DNA of 29,253 bases from DRQF01 sp964559135 (GTDB taxonomy: Bacteria > Planctomycetota > GCA-002687715 > DRQF01). Position numbers and translations under genes: made by a program. The first letter of the stretch is position 1, and every line of letters begins with the position of its first letter. The notes under the pieces are model-generated. The model was not told the DNA's origin. It was given only the letters and a program-made list of their open reading frames with translations, and searched no databases. Below, in pieces: positions 25,145-29,253 of the stretch. The stretch lies in NCBI GenBank assembly GCA_964559135.1, contig CAZLGG010000047.1, forward strand, positions 1 through 29,253, read 5' to 3'.

Positions 25145-26362
25145 TCAGCCGCAGCCGCCACCCGCGAGAGCCACGGGCTTCATGCTCTTGGCTTTCCGCA
25201 GGTAGCTGCGCTCGGGAAGCTTCATGTGCTTGGGATCCGGCCACGCGATGTCGAGGCGATCACCGTAGGCGGCAGGGAAGGTGAAACGCAAGGCCTCCGC
25301 CGCGGTGACGTTCGACAGGCGTGTTGGCTTGACTTTCGCGATGGGGCCATAGATCTCGAGCCACTGGTTGATGCCGCCGTCAAGAATATAGGAACCGAGT
25401 AAGCCTCGGGCTCGAAGGATCTTCCAACCCTCGGTGGCGCGTTTTCCGTCGTTGGACACGAGGACCACGATGGAGATGGGATCGATGGAATCAGGGAAGT
25501 CTCCTCGCAGATCGCCGAGGGAGACACGCTTCGCATCCAGAAGATGAAAGAGGTTGAAATCGCTCTCGTCACGCACGTCGAGGATGACGAGCTTGACCTG
25601 GTTGTTGTGCATGAGGTCGATGAGCTCGGCGGGATCGATCTGAACCGCCCTTTGACGGAGCAGCCCGTTCAGCTCCGGTTCCAGGCGGTGGATCTTCGCG
25701 TCCAATCCCGGCTGCGGGACAATGAGCAGCCCGAGGCTCGCGAGGACGAGCACACCCGCTCCAATGCGCGCGCCGGGTGACGGGGTAGCGCCGAGGGCGC
25801 GAGCCGCCTCGAGCCGTGAGACGCCCCAGAAGGCGCTGAGGGCCATGACGGTCACGAGGAGGGCGGTCATCCCCTTGGAGGCGCCCAACCATTGGTCGAG
25901 CGTGTAGGTTCCATGCGCACCCGAAAGCTGGAAGAAGTTCCAGAAGTCCGGCACCGTTTCTCCAAAAGCGAAAATGCCGAGGAACAGACCGGCGACGAAG
26001 GCCATGCCGTCCAGCTTGAAGTTCGAAGACGCGACGAGACTCGTCCCCGGACAATAGCCGCCGACGATCATCCCGATGCCGAGAATGAACCCTCCCAGGA
26101 TGCCCGGGCCGAAGAAAGTCGGGTCGATGAAGACCTGTTCCAAGTCGAGCCATCCCAGGGCGCTCGACCAAAGGACAAGCAGCATGGCCACGACGATCGC
26201 GGTGAACATCACCTTCAGGACCGTGAGATCCGTGAGGTAAAACTGGCCCGCGATGCGCCGGGAATCTCCAAAGCCGCTCCGCTGGAGGGCGATCCCGAAG
26301 CCCAGGCCCAGCGCGAGATTCACAAGGAAAAACCCGAGTCCACTCCATGCGATGGGAAACAT
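25145..26362 (-). CDS. YeeE/YedE sulfur transporter fused to an inactive-looking rhodanese domain
   Basis: 405 residues. The ATG at 26362 has GGGAGAGG upstream; the longer open frame is a shadow of the preceding gene. The first 230 residues are polytopic membrane helices with the YeeE/YedE (DUF395, thiosulfate transporter) motif GGYCPGTSL, Cys104. A rhodanese fold follows (KLVILDVRDESDFNLFHLL, then YILDGGINQWL). Its active-site loop reads VSNDGKRAT, so the catalytic Cys is Ser303. The only other cysteine is the penultimate residue, Cys404, in GGGCG. Transport of thiosulfate or another sulfane-sulfur anion is likely, with the rhodanese part binding rather than transferring sulfur. It is the last gene of the operon, 11 bp after the other YeeE gene. 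Confidence 0.88.
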   Translation of the reverse strand: MFPIAWSGLGFFLVNLALGLGFGIALQRSGFGDSRRIAGQFYLTDLTVLKVMFTAIVVAMLLVLWSSALGWLDLEQVFIDPTFFGPGILGGFILGIGMIVGGYCPGTSLVASSNFKLDGMAFVAGLFLGIFAFGETVPDFWNFFQLSGAHGTYTLDQWLGASKGMTALLVTVMALSAFWGVSRLEAARALGATPSPGARIGAGVLVLASLGLLIVPQPGLDAKIHRLEPELNGLLRQRAVQIDPAELIDLMHNNQVKLVILDVRDESDFNLFHLLDAKRVSLGDLRGDFPDSIDPISIVVLVSNDGKRATEGWKILRARGLLGSYILDGGINQWLEIYGPIAKVKPTRLSNVTAAEALRFTFPAAYGDRLDIAWPDPKHMKLPERSYLRKAKSMKPVALAGGGCG

Positions 26363-26373
26363 CGTACCTCTCC

Positions 26374-26886
26374 CTAGTTCCAGAGCCTGCGAACGAACCA
26401 CGCCATCGCATACCCGCCACCGAACACGGCCAACATGAAGGCCCAGCTCCCGACGGACAGGGTCGCTCCGCCCGTGAGCGCCTGCCCCGATGTACAACCG
26501 CGTGCCAAGCGTGCCCCGTACCCGGCGAGAATTCCGCCGAGAAGGGCGAAGATCCAGCGGGTGCGCGGCGTGATGTTCGGGCCTCGAAACGTCTCGACCT
26601 TGTTGCTCTTCGACCAGAGCCCGGCGAGGAAGCCTCCCAAGACGACCCCCAGAATCAGGGGGATGATCCAGTGGTTCAAGGGGCCGTTCGCGTAGGGCGC
26701 GAGATAGGGGTTGGCTCGCATGTGCTCGGGAGTGATCACGTCCATCACCGATGCGAGGACGCGGGCCAAACCGCCGGAGGCCCCCAGACCATGCCCCGTC
26801 AGGAGAAACGCCAGGTAGAGGACGAGACCGAGAAACGTCCCGCCCACCCAGGGGTTCCACGTGGGCTTGCTTCTTGCTGCGTTCAT
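26374..26886 (-). CDS. YeeE/YedE family sulfur transporter subunit
   Basis: 170 residues with about four or five transmembrane helices. The YeeE/YedE hallmark RGCTSGQALTGGATLSVGSW is present, with Cys131 as the conserved sulfur-relay cysteine. By analogy with TsuA and the split PmpA/PmpB proteins, it probably forms one half of a channel that passes thiosulfate or persulfide sulfur through cysteine contacts, the other half being the next gene. Its ATG overlaps the stop of the cytochrome b gene by 4 nt. A 50-residue insertion between the first helix and LNHWIIPLILG is probably periplasmic. Confidence 0.9.
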   Translation of the reverse strand: MNAARSKPTWNPWVGGTFLGLVLYLAFLLTGHGLGASGGLARVLASVMDVITPEHMRANPYLAPYANGPLNHWIIPLILGVVLGGFLAGLWSKSNKVETFRGPNITPRTRWIFALLGGILAGYGARLARGCTSGQALTGGATLSVGSWAFMLAVFGGGYAMAWFVRRLWN

Positions 26887-27530
26887 GACTTGATCTCCTT
26901 GGCGGCCGGCTCCGGCCCCCGCTGATCGCGCAATCCCGTGATCATGGCCTTCAAGTTCTCCAGGGGCGTCTTACCCGTTGTGGTGAGATACACGTGCATG
27001 AGGGTGAAGGCGAGGAAGAACCAAGACCCCAGAGCATGGAGGGGCACGAGAAACTCTCCTCCACTCATGCTGGCCGTGGCCTCGGGCCACGTCTGGACGC
27101 TCCACAGCAAAAGGCCCGTCATCACCTGCAGGGGCAGCAGGATGTTGAGGATCACGAGATAGGTCACTTTCTGGAGCGGGTTCAGACGCCTCTCCGGGGT
27201 AGGCTCCATGGGATGAGGTTCACCGCGGAACATCCCGTAGGAGTAATACATCATCTGACGGTAGGCCTTGTGGAAGAAGTCGTGTTCTCCCGGAAGGTAC
27301 TGCTTCATCTTTCCGCTGGTGAGAAAGTAAAACAGTCCCATCACCGCATTGAACAGCAGAAGCCCGGCGAAAACGTTGTGGGTGACGATCGCGGTCTGGA
27401 AACCCAGCAGATGGATGGATTGAGGAGACCGAATCTCCATTCCCGTGGCCATCAAGACGATGATCGTGAAGGCTTGGAGCCAGTGCCAGATGCGTTCGTG
27501 CACCGTGTAGATTTGGAGGGGCCGGCTCAT
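26883..27530 (-). CDS. Cytochrome b561/formate-dehydrogenase-gamma-like membrane subunit
   Basis: 215 residues with four transmembrane helices. Histidines are placed as in di-heme cytochrome b subunits of hydrogenases, formate dehydrogenases and thiosulfate reductases: H11 and H16 (VHERIWHW), H51 (THNVFAG), H165 (PLHALGSW) and H179 (LMHVYLTT). It would exchange electrons between the quinone pool and a periplasmic partner, here most likely the six-heme cytochrome encoded directly upstream, whose stop overlaps this start by 4 nt. The direction of electron flow cannot be read from sequence. Confidence 0.9.
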   Translation of the reverse strand: MSRPLQIYTVHERIWHWLQAFTIIVLMATGMEIRSPQSIHLLGFQTAIVTHNVFAGLLLFNAVMGLFYFLTSGKMKQYLPGEHDFFHKAYRQMMYYSYGMFRGEPHPMEPTPERRLNPLQKVTYLVILNILLPLQVMTGLLLWSVQTWPEATASMSGGEFLVPLHALGSWFFLAFTLMHVYLTTTGKTPLENLKAMITGLRDQRGPEPAAKEIKS

Positions 27531-29253
27531 GCCTCATCCTCCTTGTTCGCTGTGTTTCGAGAGTAGAAGTGAAGGAAGATCCGGGTTCCTCCGTGAAATA
27601 AGACACCCACGAGAACCAGGATCACAGTCCACCGGCCAATCCGATCGACCCGTCGGTCCGTGCCGAAACCCAGGACTCGCAATCCCGCGGCGTCGGGGTC
27701 GGGTTGGAAAACGAGGCCGCCGTCCGGCCTCGCAGCGAGACGACCCGGAAGGGTGACCAGCGAATCGTCCGGGAGCCGCGGAGTCACGCCGCCAGGGAGA
27801 TAGGCCGCAATCGGGAAGTCTCGACCGACCCGGGAATCCGATCCGTGGCAGGCGTTGCAGTCTTTCGTCGCGAAGCGCGCGGGCGTCACGCCGTGATGGA
27901 CGCCGTAGGGGAGAATCTCCGCCTTGATGACCGGATTCTGAACGCCCTCGTTCTTCAAGAGGTCGGCCATGACAGCCGCTTTCTCCGGGGTGTCGAGCCG
28001 AAGTTCATGGCCCGTGATGCGCCCGTCACCGTCGGCGTCGAGGGCCTCCACCAGTTCCGGGCGATAGGTCCCTTCCGAACCGGAAAAGACCGCGCGCGCG
28101 AGGACCTCGCGGGAGACTTTTCCTCCGCGGGGGCCGTCCACCCAGTAGAGCGTACTCATCAGGTTTTGAGGAGCAAGCCTGCGGGAGCCGTCCAACTCTC
28201 GCCGAGGCAACAACGTCGGCGTGTAACCGTGGACGAGTGTTCTCGGGTCGGAAGGGTCACCGTCGACGCCCCGGTAAACCACGAGTGCATCGCCCTCGGG
28301 CCCGAGAAGGGTCCAGTCGGTCTGCTGGCGCGTGGGTGCGTATTCCTTGGGGATATGACAGGCCTCGCACTGCATGCTCGTGAAATGCCGGTCACGGTAG
28401 GGGAGGAAGGGGTGGGTCTTTTCCGCCGCGTGGCAGTCCTCGCATCGGCGCATGGTCCCGTCGAGCCGACGGGCGACTTGGCCCTGGCTGACGTGCCCCT
28501 TGGCGAAGTCGTGACTCGGAGTTCGCAGGAATTCTCTGAGATCGAGGCTCCGGGGCTCCACGGTGAGGTGCTTCGGCTCCGACGAGCGCATTTCGAGAAC
28601 CGACGAGGGGCTGTTCAGAGAACCGTGGCAGTCGGAACACTCGAGGAGGCGTTCCGCATGAACGTCCCATGGGCGGCGTAGATCGTCTTTCCCGGCGACA
28701 TTCATCCCGGACTCCCGGATGCGATCCGCGGCGAAGATGGCTCCCGTCGTTTCGGTCTCCGGGTTTGCCGAGCCGGGTCTGAGGAAGAAGGGGGCTTTTC
28801 GTCGGGTGGGCACGAAGCCGTGGCAGATCGCGCAGTTGGTCGCTCGCGGCGGCCGAAGGCCCAAGAGCTCACCCTTGACCTGGCCCTTGTCATCGAAGAC
28901 CGCCCGGTTCCACGTCCAGCGGTCTCCATCGTGGATGACGACGGGCGTCTTTCCGAGTGTGGCCGTCGAGGACCAGGCGAAGCGACCGGCGGCCAGCTCT
29001 CGACGTCTCGCTTCGTCATCCGGTCGGGGGAGATGACAGAGCAGGCAATTCATCTCTGTCGTGCCCGTGGCCGCGAAGTCGAACGTGCCGTCCCGGGGCG
29101 GTGCGGCGGCGAATCCTCCTCCCACGTGGCGCGTGCCGCCCTCCCGCATCCACTTGGAGAGTTCCAAGGCTGTTCCGTCGCCGAGCCGGAACGTATCCAA
29201 TGTGAGTGAGGCGAAGCGAGCCGCTCGCTCCTCCGCGGACCCCATCGAGACGT
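27527..29253 (-). CDS. Six-heme cytochrome c with C-terminal membrane anchor, 5' end cut by the window
   Basis: The frame stays open to the window edge beyond the ATG at 29245, so the true start and signal peptide lie outside. Counting from that ATG, six CxxCH heme sites occur at C67, C138, C203, C268, C293 and C463. An EF-hand-like loop DADGDGRITGHE (403-414) and one transmembrane helix (about 539-556) followed by a short basic tail complete it. It is therefore a periplasmic multiheme cytochrome tethered to the membrane. Resemblance to tetrathionate- or thiosulfate-handling multiheme enzymes is suggested only by the operon, which continues with cytochrome b and two YeeE proteins. It could equally be a plain electron carrier. 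Confidence 0.9.
   Translation of the reverse strand, partial: VSMGSAEERAARFASLTLDTFRLGDGTALELSKWMREGGTRHVGGGFAAAPPRDGTFDFAATGTTEMNCLLCHLPRPDDEARRRELAAGRFAWSSTATLGKTPVVIHDGDRWTWNRAVFDDKGQVKGELLGLRPPRATNCAICHGFVPTRRKAPFFLRPGSANPETETTGAIFAADRIRESGMNVAGKDDLRRPWDVHAERLLECSDCHGSLNSPSSVLEMRSSEPKHLTVEPRSLDLREFLRTPSHDFAKGHVSQGQVARRLDGTMRRCEDCHAAEKTHPFLPYRDRHFTSMQCEACHIPKEYAPTRQQTDWTLLGPEGDALVVYRGVDGDPSDPRTLVHGYTPTLLPRRELDGSRRLAPQNLMSTLYWVDGPRGGKVSREVLARAVFSGSEGTYRPELVEALDADGDGRITGHELRLDTPEKAAVMADLLKNEGVQNPVIKAEILPYGVHHGVTPARFATKDCNACHGSDSRVGRDFPIAAYLPGGVTPRLPDDSLVTLPGRLAARPDGGLVFQPDPDAAGLRVLGFGTDRRVDRIGRWTVILVLVGVLFHGGTRIFLHFYSRNTANKEDEA

Overview
The window is GC-rich, gene-dense bacterial DNA, probably from an uncultivated member of the Planctomycetota or a similar phylum. 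No marker gene here settles the taxonomy. The pointers are many secreted hypothetical proteins, an FG-GAP/ASPIC-UnbV (CRTAC1-like) protein next to a TPR lipoprotein, carboxypeptidase-regulatory-like repeats, large multiheme cytochromes and a 100-N scaffold gap typical of a draft or metagenome assembly.

Layout. 1-4.25 kb: the 3' end of an APC amino-acid permease, then two diverged minus-strand paralogues of a secreted STN-like protein around a secreted hypothetical gene. Scars at 2860-2918 and 4207-4244 show that a block containing the permease end, gene A and the end of gene B was duplicated in tandem and then eroded. 4.3-8.5 kb: threonine synthase (plus), and on the minus strand a TPMT-type methyltransferase, a membrane-anchored carboxypeptidase-regulatory-like protein and an Rrf2 regulator with three cysteines. 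8.7-17.0 kb: a tight four-gene plus-strand operon, divergent from the Rrf2 gene: a beta-propeller/diheme protein, a five-heme cytochrome fused to a membrane domain, a CRTAC1-like FG-GAP protein and a TPR lipoprotein. Its likely role is respiratory or peroxidase-type redox chemistry outside the cytoplasm. 17.06-19.3 kb (minus): a class I methyltransferase overlapping an Rsm22/METTL17-like protein, and a two-CBS-domain protein. 19.4-21.9 kb (plus): a CHAD-like protein with a C-terminal degenerate CYTH domain, and a threonine-aldolase-like enzyme with an export-type N-terminus.

21.99-22.5 kb: a CAU-anticodon tRNA (best read as tRNA-Ile2), running into a 155-bp tandem repeat built from direct and inverted pieces of that tRNA and interrupted by the N gap. 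22.5-25.1 kb (minus): a frameshifted two-TM protein, a secreted protein of lower GC and a GNAT acetyltransferase. 25.1-29.25 kb (minus): a compact operon of a six-heme cytochrome c (truncated by the window), a di-heme-type cytochrome b and two YeeE/YedE sulfur transporters, the second fused to a rhodanese domain that lacks its catalytic cysteine. This looks like a quinone-linked module for thiosulfate or sulfane sulfur.

The best candidates for undescribed biology are the 8.7-17 kb cytochrome/propeller/FG-GAP operon with its Rrf2 neighbour, the 25.1-29.25 kb sulfur-electron module, and the tRNA-derived repeat.
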